DNA of 64,000 nt from JASEGV01 sp947085405 (GTDB lineage: Bacteria; Bacteroidota; Ignavibacteria; UBA10030; BY39), in assembly GCA_947085405.1 (NCBI GenBank), contig CAMTWO010000027.1, positions 36,446 through 100,445 of the forward strand. Direction: 5' to 3'. The notes below the pieces were generated by a model, which saw only the letters and a list, made by a program, of their open reading frames with translations, searched no databases and was not told the DNA's origin. This document shows, piece after piece, positions 10,041 through 17,799 of the stretch. Both the position numbers and the translations under genes were made by a program. Position 1 is the first letter of the stretch, and the number at the start of each line of letters is the position of its first letter.

Positions 10041-11070
10041 TTTTCAATTTCTTTAATGCCTTATCAAAATCCGATTCTATTAATTTATCCTGTGCAATGC
10101 GATATTTTTCAAATTCATTTTCAGCAAGTGCTAAAGCAACTTCGTGTGAAACTTTGCCTTGATGTTTCAGCACTGCTTCTTCATTGAACTGTAAGAACGC
10201 ATCTAATTTCACCACCCAATCTTTCATCAACATCACTACACCTTTCAGGGCTTGGCTTTCTGCATAATCCAAATACATGGTAACAATTCTGTTTAATCCG
10301 TTCATTTCTTTTTCGTTCAGATAATTTTTTGCAATGCTCACATCTGTTTTTCTGATGCTTCCTTTTGGTGCATTTTTCCATATGGTCAAGCCCATATTTT
10401 CTTTCTTGCTGTCCACTCTTGCTGCAATCAGTTCGGCTGCTGTTTGTCCTGTAATTGCCCAATGCAATTTGTTTTGAACTGTTGCAAAAAAATCTTTTGT
10501 GGTTTGCGTATTTACATTATAATCGGCACTGCATTGCGAATAGATGTCTGTAATTTTTTGATAAAATCTTCTTTCGCTGCTCCGTATATCACGGATACGG
10601 GCAAGTTGCTCTTCAAAATAATCTTTACCAAAAATATTATTCGGATTTTTCAGCCGTTCATCATCCATTGTAAAACCTTTGATGATGTATTCTTTTAATC
10701 GTTCGGTAGCCCAAATACGAAATGCCGTTGCCTGTGTGCTATTAACACGGTAGCCAACTGAAATAATTGCATCAAGGTTATAAAACCTGGTAATCGTTTC
10801 CTGTGTTTTTCCTTTGATAGCACCGTGTTGAGTGGTATGTGCAAAATTTGCACATACCAGTTGCTCATCCAATTCTCCTGACTTGAAGATATTGCCAATG
10901 TGTTTGGTAACAACGGTTCTGTCCACACCAAACAAATCGGCAATTTTTTGTTGCGTAAGCCATATCGTTTCGTTTTGCAAATAGATTTCAACTTTTACTT
11001 TTCCATTGGGTGTGGTGTAAAGCAATATTTCGTTGAAGCCCTCTTTTGAAGGTTTTATTTTTTTGCTCAT
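10036..11070 (-). CDS. RhuM family protein (virulence RhuM / KilA-N-like), probable defence-island gene
   Basis: 344 residues from the ATG at 11070-11068; the further upstream start would be a TTG. Family motifs are EIYLQNETIWLTQQKIADLF (helix-turn-helix-like), VDRTVVTKHIGNIFKSGEL, the FYNLDAIISVGYRVNS box, ATAFRIWATERLKEYIIKGF and the C-terminal helix LKGVVMLMKDW. RhuM was named in a Salmonella pathogenicity island, and homologues cluster with restriction-modification genes; the biochemical role is unknown. Its start codon lies exactly where homology to the D12 methyltransferase relic breaks, suggesting replacement by recombination. Confidence 0.88.
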   Translation of the reverse strand: MSKKIKPSKEGFNEILLYTTPNGKVKVEIYLQNETIWLTQQKIADLFGVDRTVVTKHIGNIFKSGELDEQLVCANFAHTTQHGAIKGKTQETITRFYNLDAIISVGYRVNSTQATAFRIWATERLKEYIIKGFTMDDERLKNPNNIFGKDYFEEQLARIRDIRSSERRFYQKITDIYSQCSADYNVNTQTTKDFFATVQNKLHWAITGQTAAELIAARVDSKKENMGLTIWKNAPKGSIRKTDVSIAKNYLNEKEMNGLNRIVTMYLDYAESQALKGVVMLMKDWVVKLDAFLQFNEEAVLKHQGKVSHEVALALAENEFEKYRIAQDKLIESDFDKALKKLKK

Positions 11071-11619
11071 AGCTTTTATTTTTTTGTTTATTATCAAAAA
11101 CTGCGTTATTGTATTTTACTAATAGATCTTCAAAAATTTCTTTTATCGGTCTTATCAAGCTTCTGTTTCTTTTTATTCTTTCAGGGTCGCTTGCATATCT
11201 CAACGCTTGTGTGTGTGCGAAGTGTCCCATAGTAACCTTCCTTGTCATACTGCGATTAATAATTGTGTATGCAATTGCTCGTTTCGCAGGTGTCGCCAAT
11301 AACGAAATATTCGCTCTGAAATTATCTAAGAAAGCAGCTTCGCTTCTCTCAAAAAAAACATCAGTATAAATATTTTCCATTAACCTAAAATCCGATTTAT
11401 TTTTTGATGATTGAAATTTAGGAAATCATTGGTGATGGTTTTAAATCCCATCTGCTTAAACAGAAATGCCACCGATTGTGAGCCAGCAAAAGCGTCAAGG
11501 ACTGTAATCACATTATCAGGGATAAATTTTTTAATCCACGCCAAATGAGTGTGCTTTGCTCCTAAATACTGTGGTTCAGGAAACTGATAGTTGAAATATG
11601 TATATTCTTCAAATAGCAT
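11068..11619 (-). pseudogene. D12-class N6-adenine DNA methyltransferase, frameshifted and 3'-truncated
   Basis: Two overlapping frames make one protein start. Frame one (11619-11380, 79 codons) carries FPEPQYLGAKHTHLAWI and the SAM-binding motif I LDAFAGSQSVAFLF, then TNDFLNFNHQ. Frame two (from 11380) continues with IYTDVFFERSEAAFLDNFR, AIAYTIINRSMTRK and TMGHFAHTQALRYA, as in D12 methylases. A frameshift at about 11378-11385 separates them (TAA stop overlapping the ATG). The catalytic DPPY half is absent: similarity ends at NKSY, where the RhuM gene begins. The gene is therefore broken twice and unlikely to methylate DNA. Confidence 0.7.
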
Positions 11620-11649
11620 TTTGGGTTGTTAGTTTTGCAAATTTGATAA

Positions 11650-11910
11650 TTACACCAATAATATAAAAGCCACTCGCTGCACTTCCTGAAACGGAAGAAA
11701 TATTTTCGGGTATGCGTGTTCAAACTTTGTAATTTTTGTTTCGCGGCTTCTTGTTTCTACTTCCCAACCAAGAGGTGCTTTATCTATAGGCACTGAACTT
11801 TCTGTAACCACAAAACTGTCTGCGGAGAACGAAACCCCGCCTATTGCAAATGTGCTGTTACAAGCTGCCCTTCTTTCAAAGTTGATGTGTTGTTGTCCGA
11901 AACCTTGCAT
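11650..11910 (-). CDS. Unrecognised small protein in the defence-like operon
   Basis: 86 codons with ATG start, 9 nt after the stop of the 737-residue gene and 30 nt before the methyltransferase relic, so it fits a single transcript. The product is MQGFGQQHINFERRAACNST at the start and has a charged middle (RSRETKITKFEHAYPKIF) and a hydrophobic tail ending FILLV. No domain was recognised. Given the decay on both sides, it could be a genuine small operon gene or the start of a truncated one. Confidence 0.4.
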   Translation of the reverse strand: MQGFGQQHINFERRAACNSTFAIGGVSFSADSFVVTESSVPIDKAPLGWEVETRSRETKITKFEHAYPKIFLPFQEVQRVAFILLV

Positions 11911-11919
11911 TTATTTTAA

Positions 11920-14133
11920 TTATTTACCAATGTTTTTCAACTCATCGTCAAGAAATAGTTTTACAGATTTTCTGTTTCTTACTGTCGGGTCTGATTTTAG
12001 TTTTTCTGATAGTCTTGATAATATTGAAGTAAGTCTTTCAGGGTTTTTTGTTCCATACTCTGCTATTCTTTCTTGAACGAAGTCTGTCACTTCGTGAGGT
12101 AAATGAAAGCTTAAATTAACGCCAAGTAAACTTGGAAAAACCTCTTTATATAGCCCATCTATTTCATGTTTTTTTGGCGCTAAGGCAATGTGGTTATATA
12201 AAAAATCAGGTCTTAGGTAACAACTTACCGGATATTTGTCTCCAAACACATCCGAGACAGCTTTATAAGTTGTCGAGTCTTTTGATAACCACCAAGTTTT
12301 ATAACCAAAAATTCCAGATGTTGCTGTTTCATTATTCTTTTCTCTCAGTTTGTATATTGACAGAATAATTTTGGAATCGGTTGATGCTTTTTTTAAGCTT
12401 TTATTTTCTTGCAACCTTTCGGTTAACTTAACATGTTCCTCTTCCGAGATATTTATTTTTAGTGCCTCATCATTTAAATATGTAATTCCGAATTCTGATT
12501 TTAAATAGCTAATTAAATCGTCTTTTACTGTTTTTAGATCAGGGTCGATAAAATTACTCAGGAAGTCATCGAATAAATAAACCTTTTTTCTTGCTTTTGC
12601 ATAAAAATATGCACGAATTATTATCTCATAAATGTAAAGTGTTTCAGCTTCGCTATTAAGATAAATGTGTTCATTATGCTTAAATAGGGTCTCGTATTTA
12701 TTCTTTATCATATAAAAATGATGCTTTAACTCATCAATGATTGCATCTGAAATATACAATCTGATTCCTGCTTGATGTGCTCCCTTTAATAAATTCCAAT
12801 GCCTTCTGTTTTCTTCCTGCAAATAATATTCAGAAAGTGCTGGTACAAGAATTGAAGTACAAACATAAACGATCATCTTTGAAGCCATAGATTCAAAGTA
12901 TGTTGCAATTTGTGGATTCCACTGCAACAAAAACATCATCATATATGTGTTAGAAAGGCTCTTTAAATATTTTTTTTGCTCAGTTGTTCCATTGTAAACT
13001 ATATCTCTAATGGCCATTAACAAAGCAGTCTTTACGACTTCTTTATTTTTGTCTACTACAGAGCTTTCATCTACTACTCTGCTAATAATTTCTTGTAAAT
13101 CCTTTTCAATTACTTGTTGACTTTTGCCATGTAGGATATAATTTGAAAATTCAAGTCCTTGCTGATAAAATATTTTATGAATCGTTTCGTCAATTAATTT
13201 TGATAAATCCCTAACTATTACATCTTCATCTTTGAAATATTTTTTAATAATGGTTGTAGTTTGGGAATAGAAAGTATCAAGTAATTGTAAGTCTGCTAAG
13301 TTTCTATTTTGTATTTCAAGCCTGGTATCGTAAGGTAAACAAAATCCAACCGTTTGCGGATGGTATTGTATTTTTCGTGGCTTAGTTGATAATGCACCTA
13401 ATCTTTTCTCAATAGTTTCATCAAGAATTTTTGGGTCAAATTTTACATATTTTCGTATGCTGTCAAAAAGTTCTGATTTGGTTTTAAATATTTTTTTATC
13501 AGGGTCGGTCCCTTCCAATCCAAACAAGATTAAAGTATCTGCTAATAAGTCATCAAGTTTTAAGTCGTTTCTTTGGGTTTCGAGTTGTTGTCTTAAAAAA
13601 ACAAATAATCTTGAATCATTTGCTAAATCACTAACAACATAAGACTTGCCAGGTTTGCTAAATTCATGTAGATAGCTGTCAATAAATGTATAATATGAGT
13701 TTACTGTTGCTTCAGAATGGTTAGCATAACTAACCAACCAATTTTGGTCAAAAATATTTAAATGCTTTTTGAATTTATCAAACAATCTGTCTATAACGCT
13801 GTCCTTGTTGAGAAAGACTCGATTTGTAACATATGTGATTGAATCAAATTCGATTTTATTGTCTATTAGTTTCTGAATTGAATTTTCAAGTTTAGCTCCA
13901 TAACCTAGTTCTGTTGAGAGTTGATATATGTTTTTTTCAAATCCTTTCCTGCCAAATGTATATTCTAAACCATCAATACCTTTATCCTTAACTCCTCCGA
14001 CAGGAATAAAGCCATAACCAAGAGTTGCTCCTAAAAAACTTAGTCCAAAATTTTCAAAAACAAATCCATCGTTTATTTGATTCATTGCAAATCTGAATCC
14101 GTCAGTATTCAAAGGTTCTCTGTCAGTTGTCAT
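11920..14133 (-). CDS. 737-residue protein, possible composite nuclease (PD-(D/E)xK-like N-terminus, PIN-like C-terminus)
   Basis: No family was recognised with confidence. Residues 49-75 contain KDKGIDGLEYTFG followed by KNIYQLSTE, an arrangement like the D...QxS/T core of some restriction-endonuclease-fold proteins. Residues 419-470 read KMIVYVCTSILVPALSEY ... LYISDAIIDELKHHF, and residues 584-620 STDSKIILSIYKL ... KTWWLSKDST. This order resembles a PIN-like nuclease, but the first acidic residue would be Cys425 instead of Asp. It lies in a locus with methyltransferase, restriction and RhuM remnants, so a role in anti-phage defence is plausible. The fold assignments are inference from short motifs. 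Confidence 0.6.
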   Translation of the reverse strand: MTTDREPLNTDGFRFAMNQINDGFVFENFGLSFLGATLGYGFIPVGGVKDKGIDGLEYTFGRKGFEKNIYQLSTELGYGAKLENSIQKLIDNKIEFDSITYVTNRVFLNKDSVIDRLFDKFKKHLNIFDQNWLVSYANHSEATVNSYYTFIDSYLHEFSKPGKSYVVSDLANDSRLFVFLRQQLETQRNDLKLDDLLADTLILFGLEGTDPDKKIFKTKSELFDSIRKYVKFDPKILDETIEKRLGALSTKPRKIQYHPQTVGFCLPYDTRLEIQNRNLADLQLLDTFYSQTTTIIKKYFKDEDVIVRDLSKLIDETIHKIFYQQGLEFSNYILHGKSQQVIEKDLQEIISRVVDESSVVDKNKEVVKTALLMAIRDIVYNGTTEQKKYLKSLSNTYMMMFLLQWNPQIATYFESMASKMIVYVCTSILVPALSEYYLQEENRRHWNLLKGAHQAGIRLYISDAIIDELKHHFYMIKNKYETLFKHNEHIYLNSEAETLYIYEIIIRAYFYAKARKKVYLFDDFLSNFIDPDLKTVKDDLISYLKSEFGITYLNDEALKINISEEEHVKLTERLQENKSLKKASTDSKIILSIYKLREKNNETATSGIFGYKTWWLSKDSTTYKAVSDVFGDKYPVSCYLRPDFLYNHIALAPKKHEIDGLYKEVFPSLLGVNLSFHLPHEVTDFVQERIAEYGTKNPERLTSILSRLSEKLKSDPTVRNRKSVKLFLDDELKNIGK

Positions 14134-14453
14134 TTGTTTTCTTTTTTGATGTTATTCAATGTTGCAATGTTGTCAATTAGGGTTGCTTGTAACTCTTGTA
14201 ATTAAGCATTGCGTCTATCCTTCCAATATGGGCGGCTAAACGCAACTCTACGAGTTGTCATAGACAACCCGCCTGGACGTCGGTCAGGTGCGTCATTTAT
14301 ATTCTTTAGAACGTCCGTTAGCTAACGGATACGTTCTTTTTATTTTGATTCATTCTCGTATCCAATATAAAACTTTAAAGACTAACTATCAAACCTAAAT
14401 TGTCGATTGATAGGTTTACTATTTTCCGAAATCTTTTTATATTACACGCGCTT
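14134..14453. other. Non-coding junction upstream of the truncated TrmH-family copy
   Basis: From 14190 on this is the duplicated 5' region of the TrmH-family gene (second copy from 15938). It holds a perfect palindrome TCCGTTAGCTAACGGA at 14314-14329 that the second copy lacks, and a small inverted repeat CAACTC..GAGTTG near 14249-14263. The 57 bases before 14190 are the leader of the 737-residue gene. No gene was seen. Confidence 0.6.
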
Positions 14454-14684
14454 ATGCGAAAACTTACACATTCAGAAATATCAAAATTCCGCTACTCGAA
14501 AGAGCAATTGATTAACGAACCCCGATTCCCCATCTATGTTCTATTAGATAACATCAGAAGTCTGTACAATGTCGGCTCAATTTTTAGAACATCCGATGGT
14601 GCCAGAATTTCAAAACTGATTTTAACCGGTTACACTCCCTTATCCACCCCGGAAAGAAATCGAGAAAAACGCATTAGGTGCAAT
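14190..14684 (+). repeat. Direct duplication, copy A (leader plus 5' end of the TrmH-family gene)
   Basis: About 495 bp matching 15938-16416 closely, starting at TAACTCTTGTAATTAAGC and ending at AGGTGCAAT. It covers the non-coding leader and about 77 codons of the methyltransferase gene. Copy A has an extra 16-bp palindrome in the leader and an extra C near 14638 that shifts the frame. Before that frameshift the coding part differs from copy B at 8 positions, all synonymous. Confidence 0.9.
14454..14684 (+). pseudogene. Truncated TrmH/SpoU-family RNA methyltransferase (5' copy)
   Basis: ATG at 14454 opens MRKLTHSEISKFRYSKEQLI and continues through NIRSLYNVGSIFRTSDGARI, identical in protein sequence to the intact gene at 16188 for the first 61 codons. 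One extra C around 14636-14640 (CTCCCTTA instead of CTCCTTA) then shifts the frame. Similarity ends at 14684, before the SAM-binding motifs 2 and 3. The copy cannot make an active methyltransferase. Confidence 0.88.
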
Positions 14685-14819
14685 TGCGTTGGCTTGTGGG
14701 TGGGGTTGCACCTCTTTTGCTTTTGCAGAAGCGATAGCCAAACGGCTTTGCCGAATTTTTTTGGTCTGTTCATTTTTTGTCTGTCAGTTTAATGGTTGCA
14801 GTGTCTTTTTAGCATGAAC

Positions 14820-14950
14820 GCTAACGTTTTAGGTATTGCCGAAGGCGGGGTTTAAAAAGTACTACTGCTCGGCTAAAGTACAAATGTTTTTAGAAAGCAC
14901 AAATGTTGAATTTAGCACTGAAGCCCCGCTTTTAGCAATACCATGTTAGC
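14820..14950 (-). repeat. attC-like inverted repeat at the end of the glycosyltransferase cassette
   Basis: Outer arms GCTAACGTTTTAGGTATTGC... (14820-14850) and ...GCAATACCATGTTAGC (14924-14950) can pair imperfectly over about 27-31 bases around a 73-base centre. On the minus strand the element begins CGCTAAC and ends GTTAGCG, mutually complementary, as the outer boxes of integron attC sites do, though only 5 of 7 positions fit the RYYYAAC/GTTRRRY consensus. It overlaps the last 13 codons of the glycosyltransferase, which is usual for cassettes. A second GTTAGCGGC box lies at the other cassette edge (15932-15940). No integrase is visible. Confidence 0.45.
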
Positions 14951-15889
14951 GGCTGGCATAATTTTTTGTTCTATTTTTACTTTGTTTAGAGGTAAGTCAA
15001 AATTGCTTTCCATACTGTCAATTATGTTGTTGTCAATATTATCGTCAAATTTTCGTGCAAATAAGTTATCACCTTCTAAAAGAAATTTAATATCATCTTC
15101 AGTAAATGTTTTCGGTCGTAGTTTAATATCTCCATGTGGTATCCATATAATTGCTCTTTTATCGTCATTGATAAGTTTACCGTCAAATGAAGTATTCATA
15201 AGCACTGTTTGAAAAAATGATTCGTCAGCAATAAGAGTATTTAAATAATAATCCTCAAATTTTTTCGCCTCGCCACTATTACAAATAAATTCACAACTTT
15301 CTCTTGTCAAAATCATCCATTGTCCACCAATGTAAGGTATTACATCTTTTAAATATGCCCGTTTAAATGGGATACCTGAAAAACCATTGTCGAACTCAAC
15401 GAAATAGTTTTCAATTCTGTTCATTGTTTCTGGTCTTACAGTTAATTGATTGGCTATTTTTATAAAATTATTTCCTTTGTTTTTTGTTAGATATTCTCGT
15501 ATGATTTTTTGTGATTTTAATGGGTAATCTTGTCCACTCAAATTGATAAAAAAGTCCCATTCAACATTTAATTTTAGCAAGTACTTCATTCCGTTTAGTT
15601 CTGCTTGAACCATACTATAGCCACCCCAAACAACGTTTTCGCTTTCTAAAATGTAGGTATTAGGAAAGTCCGTCAAAAAGTCTTCAATGTCCTCGTAAAT
15701 ATCAATACCTGTTTTTTTGTCTAAATGAATTAAATAATGATTATCAGGGTGATAAAGGGCTTTAAAAAGGCGTTTAAACTGTTCGGGGAAACGGTGTACC
15801 AAAATAAAATATGCAATTGTTACTTGGTTTGGAATAGCATTGTCTGCTTTTAATTCCGTTTGTTCTACACTAATGTCGCTGTCTGTCAT
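14912..15889 (-). CDS. Core-2/I-branching beta-1,6-N-acetylglucosaminyltransferase family glycosyltransferase
   Basis: 325 residues. The GT14 pattern is clear: IAYFILVHRFPEQFKRLFKA at the start, then YLIHLDKKTG, VVWGGYSMVQAELNGMKYLL, WDFFINLSGQDYPLKS, YIGGQWMILTRESCEFI and IADESFFQTVLMNT. Bacterial members are thought to add branching sugars to surface glycans. There is no signal peptide, so it should be cytosolic. The gene is an isolated insertion between a truncated and an intact TrmH-family gene, and its last codons run into an attC-like repeat, so it looks like a mobile cassette rather than part of a local pathway. Confidence 0.88.
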   Translation of the reverse strand: MTDSDISVEQTELKADNAIPNQVTIAYFILVHRFPEQFKRLFKALYHPDNHYLIHLDKKTGIDIYEDIEDFLTDFPNTYILESENVVWGGYSMVQAELNGMKYLLKLNVEWDFFINLSGQDYPLKSQKIIREYLTKNKGNNFIKIANQLTVRPETMNRIENYFVEFDNGFSGIPFKRAYLKDVIPYIGGQWMILTRESCEFICNSGEAKKFEDYYLNTLIADESFFQTVLMNTSFDGKLINDDKRAIIWIPHGDIKLRPKTFTEDDIKFLLEGDNLFARKFDDNIDNNIIDSMESNFDLPLNKVKIEQKIMPAANMVLLKAGLQC

Positions 15890-15937
15890 ATTGTTAAATT
15901 TTCCTTTTGTTTATGGTATTGTCTGAATGCTTGCCGC

Positions 15938-16416
15938 TAACTCTTGTAATTAAGCATTGCATCTATCCTTCCAATATGGGCGGCTAAACGCAACTCTACG
16001 AGTTGTCATAGACAACCCGCCCGGACGTCGGTCAGGTACGTCATTTATATTCTTTAGAAAGTTCTACGTTCTTATATTTTTATTCATTCTCGTATCCAAT
16101 ATAAAACTTTAAAGACTAACTATCAAACCTAAATTGTCGATTGATAGGTTTACTATTTTCCGAATTCTTTTTATATTGAAATTACTTATGAGAAAACTTA
16201 CACATTCAGAAATTTCAAAATTCCGCTACTCGAAAGAGCAATTGATTAATGAACCCCGATTCCCCATCTATGTTCTATTAGATAACATCAGAAGTTTGTA
16301 TAATGTCGGCTCAATTTTTAGAACATCGGACGGCGCCAGAATTTCAAAACTGATTTTAACCGGTTACACTCCTTATCCACCCCGCAAAGAAATCGAGAAA
16401 ACCGCATTAGGTTCAA
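15938..16416 (+). repeat. Direct duplication, copy B (leader plus 5' end of the intact TrmH-family gene)
   Basis: About 479 bp matching 14190-14684. It begins at TAACTCTTGTAATTAAGC, directly after the GTTAGCGGC box (minus strand) that bounds the glycosyltransferase cassette, and continues into the intact gene. It lacks the TCCGTTAGC palindrome present in copy A. Confidence 0.9.
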
Positions 16417-16724
16417 TCGAAACTGTTCCCTTTGAATATTATAAAAATCCGTTAGATGCAATCGCCAAACTAAAATCGGAATCAATTAAAATTTGTTTGT
16501 TGGAACACACAACAGAAAGCAAACCATACTTCACTTTAACGAAAGATGACTTCCCTTTATGCCTCGTGGTGGGAAATGAAATTACGGGTGTATCAAAAGA
16601 AATAATTGAAGTTGCAGATTTTGCAGTAGATATACCGATGTTCGGTTTGAAGCAATCGTTAAATGCGGCAGTTGCTTATGCGATTACAGTGTTTGAGCTG
16701 GTGAAAATTTTAAAACAAGATTGA
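16188..16724 (+). CDS. TrmH/SpoU-family RNA 2'-O-methyltransferase (intact copy)
   Basis: 178 residues from the ATG at 16188; the frame is open further upstream but that part is shared non-coding leader. SPOUT-knot motifs are complete: motif 1 NIRSLYNVGSIFRTSDGA, motif 2 LCLVVGNEITGVS, motif 3 IPMFGLKQSLNAAVAYAI. The family methylates ribose 2'-OH in tRNA or rRNA using SAM, and acts as a dimer in the cytosol. The specific target is not predictable. It is shorter than TrmH of E. coli and lacks an N-terminal RNA-binding domain. It is the restored copy in the duplication described here. Confidence 0.92.
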   Translation: MRKLTHSEISKFRYSKEQLINEPRFPIYVLLDNIRSLYNVGSIFRTSDGARISKLILTGYTPYPPRKEIEKTALGSIETVPFEYYKNPLDAIAKLKSESIKICLLEHTTESKPYFTLTKDDFPLCLVVGNEITGVSKEIIEVADFAVDIPMFGLKQSLNAAVAYAITVFELVKILKQD

Positions 16725-16864
16725 TTTAGATTTAACCCGGATTGTTCATTAGGAATAATTTCTAATGACTGTCATTAGAAAAAAAGTAACTAACTCATTA
16801 TCTATCAATAAGTTACAATTACTGATTGTTTGGTGAATTAATCAATAAATAAGTAAGAAAAGCC
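16725..16864. other. Intergenic region with overlapping CTAATGA palindromes
   Basis: Holds a perfect hairpin CTAATGAC-T-GTCATTAG at 16762-16778, preceded by a CATTAG that can pair with the same arm. No T-run follows in the direction of the upstream gene, so it is not a convincing terminator. Function unknown. Confidence 0.4.
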
Positions 16865-17000
16865 AAAATAAAACTGTTGAAACAGTTAAAAATATCACCT
16901 TTTGGGAATTAACCCACGACTTAAGTCGTGGGTTAAGGATAAAAAAGTCAATTTTCTGAACCGTTTTAACGGTTTATCTCAACGAACGGTCAACTTGTGG
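16865..17000. repeat. Dispersed triple-palindrome repeat, copy 1
   Basis: Three consecutive palindromes: AAACTGTTGAAACAGTT, a perfect 24-bp palindrome AACCCACGAC....GTCGTGGGTT at 16911-16934, and AACCGTTTTAACGGTT, then GGTCAACTTG. The same order and largely the same sequence recur at 37115-37247. The layout resembles REP/BIME-type or small non-autonomous palindromic elements. No associated transposase is in the window. Confidence 0.8.
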
Positions 17001-17033
17001 TAATCTAATAATTCTCTAATGACAAATCTGGGT

Positions 17034-17699
17034 TTAATATTCAACAACAAACGCCAATGTAAAGTATTCAGTTTTCTCGTGTGTGTGAATACGCAGCACA
17101 CCGTAATGGACTAACCTAACCAAAATTCGTGAAGCCCGCCGGTCGCTTATGTTCACGAGCCTTCCAAATTCACGTACTGTAATTCTTTCGTTGGTTTCGA
17201 AGTATCGAAAAAGTTGCTTTTCGTTTTCGCCAATCGAAAACCGCATCGGAGGGGTTTCAGGATTTTCGCTCTTCAGGATTTTTACTACCTCTTTGCTCGC
17301 CATCATAGTTTTGTCGTTGATGCGAATATACACACGTGTCGATTCCCCCTCATCTTTATTGTTTTCGCCAATGTAATATTGGGGTTTAGTTTTGCTTTCA
17401 TTGATATAGCAAACTATCACATCCCGTTGGTTGAATGGCACAACCTTAATCAACGGCTCGATCGGCGGATCGATAAAATCTCTCGATGCAGAATAAATCA
17501 ACTCGATTTCCGATTTTTCACTTTCGACTCCCACGATTTTCCCATCATCATCAACACCGAAAAGAATATAGCCCCCTTTTGTATTGGCAAATGAAATTAT
17601 TGTTCGTGCAATCTTTTCCGGAGATGAAATACGGCGTTTGAATTCAAGTTCAAACCCTTCACCCTCTTCAATCATTTGTTTTACATCGTGTAAGTTCAT
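17034..17699 (-). CDS. AlbA_2 (Schlafen-like DNA-binding) domain protein with C-terminal winged helix
   Basis: 221 residues. The N-terminal AlbA_2 domain shows EGFELEFKRRISSPEKIART, IISFANTKGGYILFGVDDDG and, at its end, STRVYIRINDKTMMASKEV. The C-terminal ~70 residues (QLFRYFETNERITVREFGRL then ISDRRASRILVRLVHYGVL) look like a winged helix. Such proteins are usually annotated as transcriptional regulators or helicase-like, and their target is unknown. A TCCGTTAGCTAACGGA palindrome sits just upstream of the start (17706-17721), and a triple-palindrome repeat lies downstream. Confidence 0.85.
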   Translation of the reverse strand: MNLHDVKQMIEEGEGFELEFKRRISSPEKIARTIISFANTKGGYILFGVDDDGKIVGVESEKSEIELIYSASRDFIDPPIEPLIKVVPFNQRDVIVCYINESKTKPQYYIGENNKDEGESTRVYIRINDKTMMASKEVVKILKSENPETPPMRFSIGENEKQLFRYFETNERITVREFGRLVNISDRRASRILVRLVHYGVLRIHTHEKTEYFTLAFVVEY

Positions 17700-17705
17700 T
17701 ATTCA

Positions 17706-17794
17706 TCCGTTAGCTAACGGATTCATTATTCGTTTCCTACATACTACCTACTACCTACTCCATACTCCATACTCCATACTCCATACTTCATACT
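17706..17794. repeat. Palindrome plus TCCATAC heptamer tandem array
   Basis: A perfect palindrome TCCGTTAGCTAACGGA (17706-17721) is followed at about 17737-17794 by ACTACCT and then five copies of TCCATAC or a one-base variant. The array fills the gap between the stop of mtgA and the start of the AlbA_2 gene. Confidence 0.8.
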
Positions 17795-17799
17795 AAATT

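Noticed and set aside
17737..17794. CRISPR array
   Set aside because: The TCCATAC repeats are 7 bp units in tandem without spacers. No cas genes were seen.
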